Shown here in pieces: positions 25,516 to 35,444 of a stretch of 64,000 bases of DNA (the stretch's first letter is position 1; every line of letters starts with the position of its first letter). Both the position numbers and the translations under genes were made by a program. The DNA is from an uncultured Bacteroidales bacterium. Lineage in GTDB: Bacteria > Bacteroidota > Bacteroidia > Bacteroidales > Paludibacteraceae. Below the pieces are notes generated by a model, which saw only the letters and a list, made by a program, of their open reading frames with translations, did no database searches and was not told the origin of the DNA. The stretch is taken from NCBI GenBank assembly GCA_900316845.1, contig ONEG01000008.1, forward strand, positions 1 to 64,000. The letters are read 5' to 3'.

Positions 25516-25530
25516 GGCAGAAGTCCTTTT
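25497..25530 (+). terminator. Terminator overlapping the 3' end of trmN6
   Basis: Stem AAAGGACTTCT / AGAAGTCCTTT, ending in TTTT. The left arm is the coding sequence for the last residues (AKDFYL). Confidence 0.85.
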
Positions 25531-25533
25531 GGT

Positions 25534-25553
25534 ATCAGCCATGCATGGCTGAT
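25534..25553. repeat. CCATGCATGG palindrome between trmN6 and rny
   Basis: ATCAGCCATGCATGGCTGAT, perfect 20-bp palindrome touching the rny stop codon in the convergent gap. It may serve as the rny 3' hairpin, but no T tract follows. Confidence 0.8.
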
Positions 25554-27085
25554 TACTTAGCTACATTGACGGCGCGTACCTCGCGGATGACGGTCACCTT
25601 AACCTGACCGGGATACGTCATCTCGTCCTGGATGCGTTTGGCCAGATCGAACGAGAGCAACTCCGTATCCTTGTCGGAGATCTTGTCGGCACCAACGATG
25701 ACACGCAGCTCGCGGCCGGCCTGAAGAGCGTACGTCTTCACCACACCCGGGAACGACATAGCGAGGTTCTCAAGGTCGTTGAGACGCTTCACATAACTCT
25801 CCACAATCTCTCTACGAGCACCCGGACGGGCACCTGAGATAGCATCGCAAGCTTGTACGATCGGCGCAATCAGGGTCTTCATCTCGCACTCATCGTGGTG
25901 CGCACCGACCGCATTGCAGATATCCGGTTTCTCGCCGTACTTCTCGCACAACTTCATACCGAGTTCTGCGTGCGGCAGCTCGACATCTTCGTCGGACACT
26001 TTACCTATATCGTGCAACAATCCGGCACGTTTGGCTGCCTTCACGTTGAGTCCTAACTCACCTGCCATAGCGGCACAAAGGTTCGCCGTCTCGCGGCTGT
26101 GTTGCAGCAGGTTCTGACCATACGAAGAGCGGTATTTCATCTTTCCTACCAGACGAATCAGCTCCGGATGGAGGCCATGGATACCCAAGTCGATGGTCGT
26201 ACGTTTACCGGTCTCGATGATCTCCTCCTCCACCTGTTTGGTCACTTTCGCAACCACTTCCTCGATGCGCGCAGGGTGAATACGGCCGTCTTGTACCAGC
26301 TGGTGCAACGACAGACGCGCTATCTCGCGGCGCACGGGGTCAAAAGCAGAGAGAGTGATTGCTCCCGGAGTGTCATCTACGACGATCTCCACACCCGTAG
26401 CAGCCTCCAGCGCACGGATATTTCGTCCCTCACGGCCGATGATACGTGCCTTGACGTCGTCATTCTCTATATGGAAAACCGAAACGGTGCTTTCTGCAGC
26501 CGTCTCCGAAGCCACACGTTGAATGGTCTGGATGATGATTTTCTTAGCCTCTTTGTTCGCCTCCAGACGGGCATTGTCCATGATCTCGTTGATGTACAAC
26601 ATAGCCGCAGTCTTTGCCTCATCCTTGAGGGCCTCTACCAACTGCTTCTTCGCCTCCTCAGCGCTCATTCCGGAAAGTTGTTCCAGCTGCTTCTCTGCCT
26701 CGTGGTGCATCTTCTCGATCTCCTGCTGACGGTAGTCCAAAGCCTGCTGGCGTTGCTCTGCCGCTTGCACTTTTTGATTTGCTTCGTTGAGACTTCTCTG
26801 GATCTCTCCCTGACGCTGGTTCAACTGCTGCTCACGTTGCTGCAAACGCTGTTCTTGTTGTTGTATGCGTTTGTCCTGCTCACGCACGGCATTGTCATGC
26901 TCCAGCTTGAGGGCGATAAATTTCTCCTTAGCCTCAACAATCTTGTTTTTCTTCACTACCTCCGCTTCCTCGGCTGCCTTCTTAACGATTCCGGCGCCAA
27001 CAATGCGAGCAATGAAGTAGTAGCCGCCGGCTCCCACCAGGAGTCCTGCAACTACACAAATGACAATTAGGATTGCTGTGTTCAT
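25553..27085 (-). CDS. rny: Ribonuclease Y
   Basis: A 510-aa membrane-anchored endoribonuclease: N-terminal transmembrane helix (about 3-22), long coiled coil (about 35-190, Gln/Glu-rich), KH domain ([12 protein letters not shown]), HD domain with HDIGK and later HHDE. Full length. It is in the conserved order coiled-coil gene - zapA - rny and starts 3 nt after the zapA stop. Confidence 0.96.
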   Translation of the reverse strand: MNTAILIVICVVAGLLVGAGGYYFIARIVGAGIVKKAAEEAEVVKKNKIVEAKEKFIALKLEHDNAVREQDKRIQQQEQRLQQREQQLNQRQGEIQRSLNEANQKVQAAEQRQQALDYRQQEIEKMHHEAEKQLEQLSGMSAEEAKKQLVEALKDEAKTAAMLYINEIMDNARLEANKEAKKIIIQTIQRVASETAAESTVSVFHIENDDVKARIIGREGRNIRALEAATGVEIVVDDTPGAITLSAFDPVRREIARLSLHQLVQDGRIHPARIEEVVAKVTKQVEEEIIETGKRTTIDLGIHGLHPELIRLVGKMKYRSSYGQNLLQHSRETANLCAAMAGELGLNVKAAKRAGLLHDIGKVSDEDVELPHAELGMKLCEKYGEKPDICNAVGAHHDECEMKTLIAPIVQACDAISGARPGARREIVESYVKRLNDLENLAMSFPGVVKTYALQAGRELRVIVGADKISDKDTELLSFDLAKRIQDEMTYPGQVKVTVIREVRAVNVAK

Positions 27086-27088
27086 TGT

Positions 27089-27391
27089 TTATTGTTTATC
27101 GTTGTTATTAATAGTGGTTAGGATCTTCTTATTGAGTTCCTGCAACTCTTTCTCTATCGGCTCCAGGCTCTTCTCCCGTGCATCGGATTGCAGCGAGACC
27201 GCCATTTCCAAAGCCGTATACATCCATAACTGCTCTGCCGATGCGTTAGGACGCAGTTTCAGGTAATACTGATAGCGGTTATTCAACAAATCTGCCGCAT
27301 ACCGGTAGTTCGGCTCCTGCTCACGCGGGACATCCAAGCCCACCGAGTGTGCATCTAACTGCAGGTTTATATGTTGCTTGTCCGATATCAA
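27089..27391 (-). CDS. zapA: Cell division protein ZapA
   Basis: A 100-aa ZapA-like protein: an N-terminal small domain (INLQLDAHSVGLDVPREQEPNYRYAADLLN) and a C-terminal helix for tetramer formation. No ATG is available; the start appears to be a TTG at 27391. It lies at the edge of a degenerate repeat (AATCTCAAATTTCC and AATCTCAAATATTC, 27391-27424), so repeat DNA seems to supply the start codon and leader. Confidence 0.82.
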   Translation of the reverse strand: MISDKQHINLQLDAHSVGLDVPREQEPNYRYAADLLNNRYQYYLKLRPNASAEQLWMYTALEMAVSLQSDAREKSLEPIEKELQELNKKILTTINNNDKQ

Positions 27392-27424
27392 AATCTCAAA
27401 TTTCCAATCTCAAATATTCAATCA
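27391..27424. repeat. 14-nt (2 x 7) repeat at the zapA start
   Basis: AATCTCAAATTTCC and AATCTCAAATATTC, filling the whole gap between the coiled-coil gene stop and the zapA TTG start. Confidence 0.85.
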
Positions 27425-27700
27425 GCGCTTTAGCGCTTCCATCGCTCTGTCTATCTGCGCTATAAGTGCACTAAGACGCTTATACGCTTCTTCACTTCCT
27501 TCTGCAGAACTCATGGCATTTGCCGTAGCTATCCGGCGATTTTGTTGCTGCAGAGCCGCCAACTCGCTATGCGTCCGTATCAACTCTTCACGCTGCTTCT
27601 CTATATCCCCGCGAAGTCGCACATTCTCCTCCCGGAGCGCCTCATAACGCTCCAAGAGAAGTTGTACGTTTTGCGAGAGGTCGGAAAGAGCTTTCATCAA
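27422..27700 (-). CDS. Small coiled-coil protein (ZapB-like position)
   Basis: A 92-aa protein that is almost entirely coiled coil (VQLLLERYEALREENVRLRG heptads to about residue 55). In Bacteroidetes such a protein is commonly found directly before zapA and is taken to act with FtsZ-associated factors; function here is inferred from position. The preceding DNA has a repeated CAATCCATCATT (about 27700-27735). Confidence 0.7.
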   Translation of the reverse strand: MMKALSDLSQNVQLLLERYEALREENVRLRGDIEKQREELIRTHSELAALQQQNRRIATANAMSSAEGSEEAYKRLSALIAQIDRAMEALKR

Positions 27701-27732
27701 TCCATCATTTAGCGAAGCGGCTCAATCCATCA

Positions 27733-28995
27733 TTAAAAGGAGTATCCTACACCAAGACCGATCACGCCCTTGAACTGGCAACGCTCAGAAAGCACATTCT
27801 CTTTGTTCGCAATCAGCGTTCCCGGGTAGTATTTCAAACTAGTCTGAAGCGTTACCTGCAGACATTTGAGGAACTGATAGCTCAGCGCGCAATCCCAGTC
27901 CACATCGAAATGGCCGAAATAACGGTTATTGTTCGAATAATCGAAGTAATAAGCGTTCTTGTCGCGTGTCTCCCACGAACCTGCGCCGTTGTTCGCCTCA
28001 TAGAGGTCTTTCAGGCTGAAACCTCTGCCCTGATACGGAGAGAAGAGAGCCAGCGTAGTGCTCAGTTTCAAGTCTTTGTACGTATAGGCAATACCTCCCT
28101 TGAAGCTCAAACCGAACTCAGCACGCGCATTGCGATACGTTTTGTTTCCCGCCGCGTCATACACATACGTGCCGTACGCCTGCTGCAACTGGGTGCGGAT
28201 ATCCGTGCCTGCTGCTTGCTCTGCCTCATAACCGCCCGTATTGTCATACGCCGTTGCTGCTGCATCGTAAGCCGCCTGGGCTGCTGCTTTGGCAGAGGCA
28301 TCGGCTGCGTGGTCGATATTGTACTGCAAAGCACCCAGCGCATTCTCACGGGTGTATCTGCGGTTCCAGTTCTCGCCGATATAGGCGCTTGTGATACGGC
28401 CGGCAATCGGAGACAGATAGATAGAGAAATCTGCGCCCTTGTAGCTCTTCTTCCAATCAATACCGACAGAAATATCGGTGTAAGAAGGAGCCAGCCATTT
28501 GGAAATGATGTTGTTGTAGCCATCTACGTAATTGCGGCCCAGCGCATACTGGCTCTGGAAACTTCCGAGGACGGTCAGATACCAATTCTCTTTGAACTCC
28601 CAACCGAACTTGGTAGCCAGTTTGATATTATCGCTCGATTTCTGGAAAGCATCTTCCTTCTGGTCAATCCAAGTCATACCGAAATCCGTATCGAAATTCG
28701 TCTCCCAAGCGATTGCATTCTTGTGATACAGGAGGTGCAACTTGGCATATATGATACCGTTCACGTTGTTCTTACCACCGGCAGCCCAGTTTACCAAACC
28801 GGTTGCAGCGGCATTCAAGCCCACTGTACCATCAAACTTCCAGGCCTTCTCGCTGTCCTCTAACTTCTGGAGATCCGCTCCTGCTTTTGCGGCAGCATCA
28901 GCATTCGTAGTTACTTTTTCTTTGTCCACTGTCTGGGCATTCATCGTCAGCGCGGCCATGAGGCAGAGCGCTACAGATAAAATTGATTTTTTCAT
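27733..28995 (-). CDS. DUF3078 outer-membrane protein
   Basis: A 420-aa exported protein: signal peptide (MKKSILSVALCLMAALTMNAQ), WKFDGTVGLNAAATGLVNWAAGGKN typical of DUF3078, then a barrel-like strand pattern ending VIGLGVGYSF. An Ala-rich segment at about residues 225-275 (HAADASAKAAAQAAYDAAAT...) looks like a loop insertion. Function unknown; the family may form outer-membrane channels. Confidence 0.85.
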   Translation of the reverse strand: MKKSILSVALCLMAALTMNAQTVDKEKVTTNADAAAKAGADLQKLEDSEKAWKFDGTVGLNAAATGLVNWAAGGKNNVNGIIYAKLHLLYHKNAIAWETNFDTDFGMTWIDQKEDAFQKSSDNIKLATKFGWEFKENWYLTVLGSFQSQYALGRNYVDGYNNIISKWLAPSYTDISVGIDWKKSYKGADFSIYLSPIAGRITSAYIGENWNRRYTRENALGALQYNIDHAADASAKAAAQAAYDAAATAYDNTGGYEAEQAAGTDIRTQLQQAYGTYVYDAAGNKTYRNARAEFGLSFKGGIAYTYKDLKLSTTLALFSPYQGRGFSLKDLYEANNGAGSWETRDKNAYYFDYSNNNRYFGHFDVDWDCALSYQFLKCLQVTLQTSLKYYPGTLIANKENVLSERCQFKGVIGLGVGYSF

Positions 28996-29068
28996 TTATT
29001 CAAAAATTGTTTGTTAGACGTTTATTAAAATATATTGAGTTTTTGTTGCTTCTACCAAAACTGACTGC

Positions 29069-29099
29069 AAAATTACAAAAAAAATTCCACATATGCAAA
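29069..29099 (-). promoter_or_regulatory. Promoter of the DUF3078 gene
   Basis: TAATTTTG (29076-29069), 20 nt, TTG (29099-29097, TTTGCATATG context). Confidence 0.85.
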
Positions 29100-29360
29100 T
29101 AAATAATGTACGCGCGCGACTTTTTCTGTCAAAAACGTCAATTTTTACACATTTTTTCTAAATATATGCACACGTATATGCAAAAAAAGCAGTAATTTTG
29201 CAGCGTGAATTATTATGTAGGTATTGAGTAAGTATTGAGTAAGGACTAAATAAGACTTTTAACGTATCCTGCACCACCCCATATATATTATAATAATATA
29301 TATCCCGTGATTTTAACAAACAACCACAAAAACGTTGAACATTAAAACAAAAAAATCAAT
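29100..29360 (+). promoter_or_regulatory. Promoter and long leader of the T9SS cargo gene
   Basis: A -7 box TAATTTTG lies at 29193-29200 followed by CAGCGTGA, the same text as three island promoters. No good -33 TTG is present. The ~150-nt leader holds an 11-nt repeat GTATTGAGTAA (two copies plus a diverged third, 29221-29255). No gene is seen here. Confidence 0.6.
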
Positions 29361-32300
29361 ATGAAAAACGAAATTAATCGTACCCTCGTGGTTAAGAAGA
29401 ACAAGAAGATTATTCTAATCGCTATTGCTTGCTTGCTGGCGACAAATTTATTTGCGCAAAAGACGTACACCTTTGATGATGGTGTCGCATTAACGACCGA
29501 TTGGACGGTTGTGGACAATACTGCTTCTGTGGGTGGTACAGCCAAATGTGAAATTGCTGCTCCTAGCAGGTTCTCCGAAAAAAACGGTAATTACTTACAA
29601 TTCAGTTTCGAAAACAAGAGCGGTATTACGATTTCTATTACCAGTACTGCTTCTTTTAGCAACATCAGTAATATCACATTCGATGCTGTAGCAAACGACA
29701 ATAGCAAGCCGAATTTTACCTTGGATATAGTAGATGACAGCGGAAATGTAGTTAAGAATATATACAGCAACAAGACTTCGAAAACCGATTTCAACACCGG
29801 AGGTACCAATAAATGGGGTGTATCGAATAGTGACATCAGTCCGGTGGTTACGGGTCATATAAAATTGACGTTGACGGCTTCTTCGTCCGGTAAATATGCT
29901 GCTATTGATAATTTAGCGGTAACCTACCAAGCAGGTCCTCCTCCTGCTTCGACAGATGCCACCCTTTCGTCTTTGACGTATAATGGAACTTCGGTGCCGG
30001 GTTTTGATCCCAACACCACGACTTATGACGTAGAACTACCGACTGGAACAACTGCTGCTCCGACGGTTACTGCTACCCCTAACGACGCAAACGCCAATGC
30101 CGTAGTAACACAAGCTACAAGCCCCACGGGTTCTGCTTCTGTCTTAGTTACCGCTGAAGATGGTACGACAACAAAGACTTATACCATCAATTTCTCGGTG
30201 GCTTCTGCGTATCCGAAAGTACAGACCGCTTCTTGGACGAATATAGCCGGACAAGCCGTTATCGATCAGGCCAATAAGACCATCACCGGTAAAGTAGCGC
30301 AAGGTACTGGTTTGACCGCTATCACACCTTCCTTCACGGGAAACAACATTGCTTCTTGGACTCCGCAAGGCGCACAAAACTTCTCCAACGGAGCAGTTGA
30401 ATATACCTTTAGCGCCCCAACAGGCGAAGTGACCGTATATAATGTCACGATCACAGAAGTACCTGTTGTTCATCCGAGCAGCGTAAGTCTGGATAAGACA
30501 TCTCTAAACCTTCAATTAGGCGGTTCTGCAGACTTGCACGCTACCGTTTTGCCGGCGGACGCTACCGACCCCAGCGTCTCATGGACCAGTTCCGATCCTT
30601 CAGTAGCCAAGGTGAACAATGGTCATGTAACAGCTATTGCTGCCGGAACGGCAACAATCACCGTCACCACAACGGATGGCAATAAAACGGCTACATGCTC
30701 GGTAACCGTTACGGCCGGCCCTCCTGTGCCTTCTACAACACTGACTCTGCACGGGCCGGAGGTGTACGAAGCCAAAGAGATTGCAGGCGGCTATGGAGGC
30801 GAGCTATCAGTTATTGGCGGACGCGAATACGAGGTGTTCTATGCCGGACGATATGACAATGGAGGTACCAAACTCACTATACATGTCAACCCTATTGATA
30901 AATCACATGGTGTTACCAAGAACGAAACCTCCAATGCCTATGAAGCGATAGATGGGTGGTTTAAGGGTACAGGTAATGACAAAGGAACGGGGTTTGCTAT
31001 CCAAGATGAGTTTAATAAAAGCACGGATAGATGCCACAACATGAAAAGTAGCAATTCCGTTGAGATACACATTCAAGGTTACGACCAGTTCTCTTTGTAT
31101 GGAATGGACAAAAAAATCAATCCTTCTAAACCGTCAGAACATAAAGTATTCAAAGTCCTGATTGATGATGTAGAACAAACGATGGTGCCTTCGACAAGTG
31201 CCACTATCCGTCGTTTTGACATTACCACAGGTGAACATGTTATTAAGATTCAGTGTGGAGACGATTGTCTCTTTGGCGGTTTCTCGCTTCGTGTAGCCCA
31301 AGAGCCGCGTGTCAAACGAGAGAAGGGTAATGACTCGGCACAAGTCGTTTTAGCAACAACCGCGATTCAACCAATTGTTTATTCCACTAAATACAATAAT
31401 ATTCCAGGCGCTGAGACAAGATTGACATGGATTGGTGCTCAACCAGCAGGTATTGACACCACGATGAGACTTGGTGAACTTAAAGATACTATCATCATTG
31501 GAGGTATTGCTAACTGCGAAGCGGGTGAATACAACTATGAAATAGCAGCATACTACAATGACGTTAAGAAAAACAGTTTGACCGGTAAGTTCTTTGTCAA
31601 AACAGATATCAAGAGTGTTACATCAACCAATGCTACTGTTTATCAGAACGAGGAGATGGATCAAATCGAGTTCAAATACTACGCACTCTCTGCTGATAGT
31701 GTTATTTTGACTTGGACCGGTACAACACCTGCGGGTATAATAGGAAACGGAAATAACGGTACGTACCTCATCGGCGGTACACCGACGCAAACAGGCGAGT
31801 ACCCTTATTCGATCACCGTACAAGGTACAGACACCACCATTACCGGCAAAATAACCGTCCGCGAGTTGGATTACGGCACTAATCCTGTTCTATACCTCTA
31901 CAAGAATGAGAACGCGTACGAGTCTGACGGTGTGCGCAATTATCTAAAGGACAATGGATGGAACCCCATTGAACGAAAGGCGAAAAAGGATGGCCTGCGC
32001 CCCGACGATCAGTATGCCGTTTATAAGTTGGTGGTGATCTCAGAAGACGTTGATGCAAACAACCCGGAAGTACAGCGGATTATCCAAGAGAATGGCGCTA
32101 AACAATCGGTATTAAACCTGAAAGGCTTTACATACGCAAAGGGCGAAGGACTGCTTGGTTGGGGAGATCCCAGCAACGGCGCTATTGACTCTACTAAAAA
32201 CTCCAAAGCTAAAGGTACCAAGATTAAAATCCAGCATGCTGATCACCCGATTTTCAAGAACATTAGCAATATAAAAGAAGGTGATGAGATTTCTATCCTG

Positions 32301-33053
32301 AGCAACTACGCGCTACAGGGTGTTATGCCGATTGCTATCGACATGCAATACATCACAGACCAGACGCTTTGTATGGGTACTGCGCCTATTCGTAAGAATA
32401 CGCTGAATGGTTATTATGACGAAGGAGAATGGGTGGCTGCCATCCATGAGATACTTCCCTCGGCACGAGGCGGAAAGAAATATATCTGCTTGCCTCTTGC
32501 ACGCAACGTCACCCTTACTACTACCGGCGAGCGTCTGATTAAGGGCATTGTAGATTACCTGGTTAGTCCAACGCCGACCACGATCACTGCCCCGGATCTG
32601 CTCATTACCGGATTCTCAGTGAAGGATAGTAAGAACAACGAGTATGCGGCAACGATAGACCAGACCGAACACACAATCAAGCTGCGTCTGACGCCGGAAG
32701 AGTACCAGGCGCTGGATAGCTTAAAAGAAGCTAAGCCAATAATCACTCATCCGGACTACACAAGTGTTGATCCTGCTTCAGGCGAGGAGGTGAAATTGAC
32801 GTACGCTTATCTCAGACCGCAGAAGTACATCATTACGGACTTCATCAACAAGAACGTTTATGACTTCATTCTCGAGCTCTATAACCCGCAAGGCATAGAG
32901 GAAGTATATGAGGCCGGACAATGGGTAAATATCTTCGATATCTACGGCCGCAAAGTGGCTACTACCAACGAAGATATCTATACCATGGAGCTGCCGCACG
33001 GAATGTATATCATCGTGACCGAGAGCGGTGAGACGATGAAAATAATGAAGTAA
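29361..33053 (+). CDS. Large T9SS-secreted multidomain surface protein
   Basis: A 1230-aa exported protein: signal peptide ending about residue 33 (TNLFAQ), an N-terminal beta-sandwich (about 35-190), a cadherin-like beta-sandwich (about 197-281, [14 protein letters not shown]), a related domain (about 283-367), a BIG2-type Ig domain (about 371-452), a long region with no recognised domain, and a C-terminal type IX sorting signal (about 1178-1230, [12 protein letters not shown]...[17 protein letters not shown]). Likely displayed on the cell surface. The stop is 2 nt before queF, so it shares the queuosine transcript. Confidence 0.85.
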   Translation: MKNEINRTLVVKKNKKIILIAIACLLATNLFAQKTYTFDDGVALTTDWTVVDNTASVGGTAKCEIAAPSRFSEKNGNYLQFSFENKSGITISITSTASFSNISNITFDAVANDNSKPNFTLDIVDDSGNVVKNIYSNKTSKTDFNTGGTNKWGVSNSDISPVVTGHIKLTLTASSSGKYAAIDNLAVTYQAGPPPASTDATLSSLTYNGTSVPGFDPNTTTYDVELPTGTTAAPTVTATPNDANANAVVTQATSPTGSASVLVTAEDGTTTKTYTINFSVASAYPKVQTASWTNIAGQAVIDQANKTITGKVAQGTGLTAITPSFTGNNIASWTPQGAQNFSNGAVEYTFSAPTGEVTVYNVTITEVPVVHPSSVSLDKTSLNLQLGGSADLHATVLPADATDPSVSWTSSDPSVAKVNNGHVTAIAAGTATITVTTTDGNKTATCSVTVTAGPPVPSTTLTLHGPEVYEAKEIAGGYGGELSVIGGREYEVFYAGRYDNGGTKLTIHVNPIDKSHGVTKNETSNAYEAIDGWFKGTGNDKGTGFAIQDEFNKSTDRCHNMKSSNSVEIHIQGYDQFSLYGMDKKINPSKPSEHKVFKVLIDDVEQTMVPSTSATIRRFDITTGEHVIKIQCGDDCLFGGFSLRVAQEPRVKREKGNDSAQVVLATTAIQPIVYSTKYNNIPGAETRLTWIGAQPAGIDTTMRLGELKDTIIIGGIANCEAGEYNYEIAAYYNDVKKNSLTGKFFVKTDIKSVTSTNATVYQNEEMDQIEFKYYALSADSVILTWTGTTPAGIIGNGNNGTYLIGGTPTQTGEYPYSITVQGTDTTITGKITVRELDYGTNPVLYLYKNENAYESDGVRNYLKDNGWNPIERKAKKDGLRPDDQYAVYKLVVISEDVDANNPEVQRIIQENGAKQSVLNLKGFTYAKGEGLLGWGDPSNGAIDSTKNSKAKGTKIKIQHADHPIFKNISNIKEGDEISILSNYALQGVMPIAIDMQYITDQTLCMGTAPIRKNTLNGYYDEGEWVAAIHEILPSARGGKKYICLPLARNVTLTTTGERLIKGIVDYLVSPTPTTITAPDLLITGFSVKDSKNNEYAATIDQTEHTIKLRLTPEEYQALDSLKEAKPIITHPDYTSVDPASGEEVKLTYAYLRPQKYIITDFINKNVYDFILELYNPQGIEEVYEAGQWVNIFDIYGRKVATTNEDIYTMELPHGMYIIVTESGETMKIMK

Positions 33054-33055
33054 GT

Positions 33056-33538
33056 ATGCGCACAGAGAACGAATTAGAGGGGGTAACGCTGCTCGGAAAC
33101 CAACACGTCCAATATAGCGATAACTATAACCCCGGCGTATTGGAGACTTTCCCGAACAAACACCCCGAGAACGAATATCTGGTAACATTCGATTGTCCGG
33201 AGTTTACGACCTTGTGTCCTAAAACCGGGCAACCGGATTTCGGACATATCTTCATCAGTTATATCCCGCGTGAGCGGATGGTCGAGAGCAAGAGTCTCAA
33301 ACTCTACCTCTTCTCCTTCCGTAACCACGGAGATTTTCATGAGGATTGCGTCAACATCATTATGAAAGATCTCGTCAAACTGATGGATCCGAAATACCTG
33401 GAGGTCATCGGCTATTTCATGCCCCGCGGCGGAATAAGCATCTTCCCCTTTGCTAACTACGCCGATGAAGATCATCAGGAACTCAAAGCACAACGCCTCC
33501 GCGAACAGTTCACTAATAATACTAGAGCGACTAGATAG
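33056..33538 (+). CDS. queF: NADPH-dependent 7-cyano-7-deazaguanine reductase
   Basis: A 160-aa QueF that reduces preQ0 to preQ1 for queuosine tRNA modification. Seen: [16 protein letters not shown] with catalytic Cys54 and Asp61, ESKSLKLY for cofactor, and HEDC. It is the short bacterial type. The last residues (TNNTRATR) are encoded by the first unit of a 9-nt tandem repeat. It leads the queF-queC-queD-queE order. Confidence 0.95.
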   Translation: MRTENELEGVTLLGNQHVQYSDNYNPGVLETFPNKHPENEYLVTFDCPEFTTLCPKTGQPDFGHIFISYIPRERMVESKSLKLYLFSFRNHGDFHEDCVNIIMKDLVKLMDPKYLEVIGYFMPRGGISIFPFANYADEDHQELKAQRLREQFTNNTRATR

Positions 33539-33556
33539 ACTAGAACAACTAGAAAA
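33521..33556. repeat. Nonamer repeat at the queF-queC junction
   Basis: ACTAGAGCG, ACTAGATAG, ACTAGAACA and ACTAGAAAA, with exact 9-nt spacing. It contains the queF stop codon and ends 4 nt before the queC ATG. Confidence 0.92.
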
Positions 33557-33560
33557 ACGT

Positions 33561-34214
33561 ATGAAAGATACACTTATCGTTTTGTCCGGTGGATTAGACT
33601 CCACCACGATGCTTTATGAATATCAATACCGCATCGGGATGGCGGTCTCCTTCCATTACGGCAGCAATCATAATGACCGTGAGTTAGAGTTTGCCAAGCT
33701 GCATTGTGAACGCTTGGGCATCCCTCATCTGGTAATCCGTTTGCCGTTCATCAAACAGTTCTTCAAGAGCTCGTTACTCGAAGGAGCGGACGCTATTCCT
33801 GAAGGAAACTACGACGAAGAGAATATGAAATCCACCGTCGTTCCCTTCCGCAACGGGATCATGCTCTCCATCGCTGCCGGCATTGCTGAGAACAACAAGA
33901 TGCAGTACGTCATGCTCGCTAACCACGCCGGCGACCACGCTATTTATCCGGATTGTCGGCCGGAATTTGTGGAGGCGATGAATAATGCGATTCATTTTGG
34001 TACTTGGAACGGCGTTCAACTGCTGACGCCCTATACCAAACTGACTAAAGCAGAGATAGCCAGCAAAGGCAAAGAACTGAATATCGATTATTCGGAGACC
34101 TGGAGTTGCTACAAAGGCGGCGAACATCATTGTGGCGTGTGCGGTACTTGTCGCGAGCGCAAGGAAGCACTTGCGCAAGCAGGTATTGAAGATAAAACAA
34201 TATACGAAAATTAA
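33561..34214 (+). CDS. queC: 7-cyano-7-deazaguanine synthase
   Basis: A 217-aa QueC that turns 7-carboxy-7-deazaguanine into preQ0 with ammonia and ATP: PP-loop LSGGLDSTT (residues 8-16) and zinc-binding cysteines in SCYKGGEHHCGVCGTC. The start at MKDTLIVLSGG was chosen because the upstream extension reads through repeat DNA. Confidence 0.95.
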   Translation: MKDTLIVLSGGLDSTTMLYEYQYRIGMAVSFHYGSNHNDRELEFAKLHCERLGIPHLVIRLPFIKQFFKSSLLEGADAIPEGNYDEENMKSTVVPFRNGIMLSIAAGIAENNKMQYVMLANHAGDHAIYPDCRPEFVEAMNNAIHFGTWNGVQLLTPYTKLTKAEIASKGKELNIDYSETWSCYKGGEHHCGVCGTCRERKEALAQAGIEDKTIYEN

Positions 34215-34292
34215 TTAAAAACCTCTTCGGCAAAGAGGGGTCCCCGACGGGCGCTAACGGAGTGCACCCGGTGGGGAGAGCGGAGGCATCGG
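34215..34292. repeat. G/C-rich hairpin element between queC and queD
   Basis: CCTCTTCGGCAAAGAGG (short stem) followed by an imperfect TCCCCGACGGG...CCCGGTGGGGA hairpin. This is an intergenic relative of the CCCTCCCC elements found inside queE and the receptor gene. Confidence 0.6.
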
Positions 34293-34634
34293 TTGCCCGT
34301 TTATTTAGCGGAGCGGTATAAACCAATGCACACCGCGGCACATAACTTAATGTTGTCGTACGAAAGCAAATGCGAGGACCTGCATGGTCATAATTGGATT
34401 ATTGTGGTATATTGCAAAGCCAAAGAGCTCAACCAAGATGGTATGGTAACCGACTTCACGCATATAAAGAAAGTCGTTAAAGAGACTTTTGACCATAAAT
34501 ATATCAACGAAGTGCTGGACGTCAATCCTTCGGCAGAAAACATGGCTCGCTGGATCTGCGACCACGTGGAGAACTGCTACAAGGTCTCTGTCCAAGAGAG
34601 CGAAGGCAACACCGCCATCTATGAGAGAGATTAG
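34293..34634 (+). CDS. queD: 6-carboxytetrahydropterin synthase QueD
   Basis: A 113-aa QueD making carboxytetrahydropterin: zinc ligands His17, His31, His33 (LHGHN), catalytic Cys27, and the C-terminal VQESEGNTAIYE. No ATG gives a full first strand; a TTG at 34293 preserves it, while the ATG at 34326 would lose about 11 residues. The N-terminus (MPVYLAERYKPMHTAAH) departs from the usual KRxEISASH, perhaps because the adjoining repeat element has replaced the original start. Confidence 0.9.
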   Translation: MPVYLAERYKPMHTAAHNLMLSYESKCEDLHGHNWIIVVYCKAKELNQDGMVTDFTHIKKVVKETFDHKYINEVLDVNPSAENMARWICDHVENCYKVSVQESEGNTAIYERD

Positions 34635-34705
34635 GATTACCTAGGACTACCTAAGATTACCTAGGATTACCTAGGACTACCTAGGTTGACCTATGACTAC
34701 CTATG
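34631..34705. repeat. Decamer repeat spanning queD stop to queE start
   Basis: Seven degenerate units of CTAGGATTAC (variants CTAGGACTAC, CTAAGATTAC, CTAGGTTGAC, CTATGACTAC) with exact 10-nt spacing. The queD stop TAG lies in the first unit and the queE ATG in the last (CTATG). Confidence 0.95.
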
Positions 34706-35371
34706 CTATACAAAGTTAACGAAATATTCTACACCTTACAAGGCGAAGGAGCGCACAGCGGTATTCCCGCTGTGTTTGTTCGCTTTAGCGGCTGTAATCT
34801 CCGCTGCCCTTGGTGCGACACAGAGTTTGCAGAATATTCCGAAATGACGGCAGAGGAGATTGTCAAAGAGGTCCAAGATCTGTACGACATCCCCAATGAG
34901 CGGCATAAGATGTGCGTACTCACCGGCGGTGAACCATCTCTGCAGGTGGACGAAGCTTTGATAGAAGCCTTGCACCAAGCGGGATTCTATATCTGTATAG
35001 AGACAAACGGCACACGTCCTTTACCTAAAGGCATCGATTGGATTACCTGCTCGCCAAAGATGAAGGCCTCCCCCCACCCCCTCCCTAAAGGCGGGGGAGA
35101 TATTCCAACACATTTGGCGTTAAAACAAGTGAACGAGGTGAAAGTAGTCTTTACCGGCACGTATGACCCGGAGATATGGAGGACACAACTCAAAGCGGAA
35201 CATTGGCTACTTCAACCGCTGCGATATAACGGTGAGATGCTGATAGAAGGCGGTATTGACGAATGGGAAGACGATAGAAACGACAATTTGGATGAGACCG
35301 TGCGATATATCTTAGCGCATCCTTTCTGGCGGCTCAGCGTCCAGTTACATAAAATAGTCGGCCTGCGATAG
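34703..35371 (+). CDS. queE: 7-carboxy-7-deazaguanine synthase (radical SAM)
   Basis: A 222-aa QueE, radical SAM enzyme converting carboxytetrahydropterin to 7-carboxy-7-deazaguanine: GCNLRCPWCD with Cys31, Cys35, Cys38, and TGGEPSLQ. Between TCSPK and the conserved NEVKVVFTG the protein has an extra stretch (about residues 120-137, MKASPHPLPKGGGDIPTH), encoded by a CCCCCACCCCCTCCC...GGCGGGGG repeat at 35068-35102 in frame. Confidence 0.93.
   Translation: MLYKVNEIFYTLQGEGAHSGIPAVFVRFSGCNLRCPWCDTEFAEYSEMTAEEIVKEVQDLYDIPNERHKMCVLTGGEPSLQVDEALIEALHQAGFYICIETNGTRPLPKGIDWITCSPKMKASPHPLPKGGGDIPTHLALKQVNEVKVVFTGTYDPEIWRTQLKAEHWLLQPLRYNGEMLIEGGIDEWEDDRNDNLDETVRYILAHPFWRLSVQLHKIVGLR
35068..35102. repeat. 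CCCTCCC...GGCGGGGG repeat inside queE
   Basis: CTCCCCCCACCCCCTCCC, AAAG, GCGGGGGAG: an imperfect inverted element inserted in frame in a non-conserved loop. Confidence 0.8.
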
Positions 35372-35405
35372 AAAAAGTCGATCTCTTTTGGAGATCGGCT
35401 TTTTC
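35372..35405 (+). terminator. Terminator of the queuosine operon
   Basis: Stem AAAAAGTCGATCTC / GAGATCGGCTTTTT (one G-T pair) with the T-rich arm as tract, directly after the queE stop. Confidence 0.9.
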
Positions 35406-35444
35406 TTTGTTTGAACGTTTGGGACTTTGTCCTTGTTTGAGGGT

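Noticed and set aside
33054..34292. preQ1 riboswitch before queF or queD
   Set aside because: queF starts 2 nt after the previous stop, and the queC-queD gap has G/C-rich hairpins but no preQ1 aptamer core or A-rich tail.
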